Of a stretch of DNA of 5,935 nucleotides, positions 5,293 through 5,935 are shown piece by piece. The stretch spans positions 1 through 5,935 of the forward strand of contig DAHVXO010000003.1 of the NCBI GenBank assembly GCA_027356675.1, read 5' to 3'. Below the pieces are notes generated by a model. It was not told where the DNA came from, did no database searches, and saw only the letters and a program-made list of their open reading frames with translations. Source of the DNA: Symbiobacteriaceae bacterium. GTDB taxonomy: Bacteria; Bacillota_E; Symbiobacteriia; Symbiobacteriales; Symbiobacteriaceae. Positions within the stretch are counted from its first letter, which is position 1. Every line of letters starts with the position of its first letter. The position numbers and the translations under genes are program-made.

Positions 5293-5935
5293 TCACGGGC
5301 TAATGCTTCGTGGGGTCATGATAAACTGGCAACGATCACCCCGGTATAAGACCTTGACCACCTCAATTGGTCGACGTTTTTCAGCGAAGGTGCGAATCGT
5401 CGCGAGAAACAGCGGCGCCCCTGGCTTGATCTGGAACATACTTGCTTCGTAATCGTCAGCGATGGCGATCTGAAGAGTGTTCTCCTGCTCGGTCACCTTT
5501 AAACCCAACTCCTGCTCCAAGAACCGGTACATCGAGCCCTCGGGCAACTCGTCAGGCAGGCGCCCGGCTAGTATTGTCGCAGGGTAGAATGTCCGGTGAA
5601 AAATGATAGGCTCGTGGTTCACATAACGGAGCCGCTGAATCTCCAAGGCTTCGCTGTTTTCCTGAACCCCGAGCTTTTCCGCCAGACTCTTGCCGACCTT
5701 GATCCATTTCGCAGCAACCAGGCGGGAATTGATTGTGGCCCCCTGCGCAACGGCAATTTGCGTCAGGCTATCTACCCGAATAAGGTTTTGCGTGAACTTG
5801 GGTCGAGCCACAAATGTCCCCCGACCGCGGTGTCGAACGAGAAGCCCCTCGGATACCAGGTCATTGACAGCCCGTTTTGCAGTGATGCGACTGACACCGA
5901 AGCGCTCCATCAGCTGGTCTTCGGTCGGGATTTGT
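5293..5935 (-). CDS. GntR-family (HutC subfamily, UTRA domain) transcriptional regulator, 5' end missing
   Basis: 213 residues are visible; the frame stays open to the window edge, beginning QIPTEDQL before the first internal Met at 5910. The true start lies outside, probably about 20-35 codons further, since the family is usually about 240 residues. The DNA-binding winged helix-turn-helix is clear: IPTEDQLMERFGVSRITAKRA and the wing GRGTFV (visible residues 37-42). The rest (about 55-210) is a UTRA ligand domain, with the typical segments ALEIQRLRYVNHEPI, FHRTFYP, DYEASMFQIKPGAPLFLATIRT and a late VKVLYRGDRCQF. UTRA regulators such as NagR, FrlR and TreR generally bind sugar phosphates or related metabolites and repress the neighbouring catabolic operon. 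Here the downstream kinase and SIS enzyme could make or remove such a ligand. It ends in TGA, 134 bases before the S-component gene, in the same orientation. Confidence 0.93.
   Translation of the reverse strand, partial: QIPTEDQLMERFGVSRITAKRAVNDLVSEGLLVRHRGRGTFVARPKFTQNLIRVDSLTQIAVAQGATINSRLVAAKWIKVGKSLAEKLGVQENSEALEIQRLRYVNHEPIIFHRTFYPATILAGRLPDELPEGSMYRFLEQELGLKVTEQENTLQIAIADDYEASMFQIKPGAPLFLATIRTFAEKRRPIEVVKVLYRGDRCQFIMTPRSISP

Noticed and set aside
1..5935. Mobile elements, CRISPR arrays, tRNA or rRNA genes
   Set aside because: No transposase, terminal inverted repeats, repeat-spacer pattern or RNA gene signature was seen on either strand.

Overview
The window is one compact block of genes, all on the minus strand, so it reads from right to left. 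GC content is high in the coding parts. Shine-Dalgarno sequences are strong (AGGAGG and GGGAGGTGA types), there is at least one clear GTG start, and genes overlap or lie a few bases apart. This suggests a bacterium of the high-GC Bacillota type or a relative; the sequence alone does not settle the lineage (inference).

Layout in transcription order: (1) a GntR/HutC-type regulator with a UTRA sensor domain, cut by the right edge (5935-5293); (2) a 134-base intergenic region with an AT-rich patch, a tandem repeat and a TCTAGA-centred dyad, the likely control region; (3) a six-helix membrane protein that looks like the substrate-binding S component of an ECF transporter (5158-4424); (4) a strong intercistronic hairpin (4404-4376); (5) two ECF ATPases joined by a TGATG overlap (4348-3461 and 3461-2595); (6) the ECF transmembrane coupling protein EcfT (2590-1787), interrupted by an in-frame TGA at codon 97; (7) a double-SIS sugar-phosphate isomerase/deglycase-like enzyme (1771-635); (8) a PfkB-family sugar kinase, cut by the left edge (610 to 1).

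Read together, this is a dedicated (group I) ECF transporter, a class best known for vitamins and metal ions, in one transcription unit with a kinase, a SIS-domain enzyme and a sugar-phosphate-sensing type of regulator. Regulator + transporter + PfkB kinase + SIS deglycase is the plan of the fructoselysine (frl) and fructose-asparagine (fra) loci, where an Amadori compound is imported, phosphorylated at C6 and cleaved to glucose 6-phosphate and an amine. The SIS protein keeps the Lys-x-x-Glu and Glu-to-His(+16) spacing of the GlmS/FraB active site. The working hypothesis is an ECF importer for an amino-linked sugar or related glycoconjugate. The substrate is not shown by the sequence.

The main oddity is the in-frame TGA in ecfT. 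The frame is intact on both sides and TGA is a normal stop elsewhere in the window, so it is a nonsense mutation, a sequencing error, or a leaky stop.
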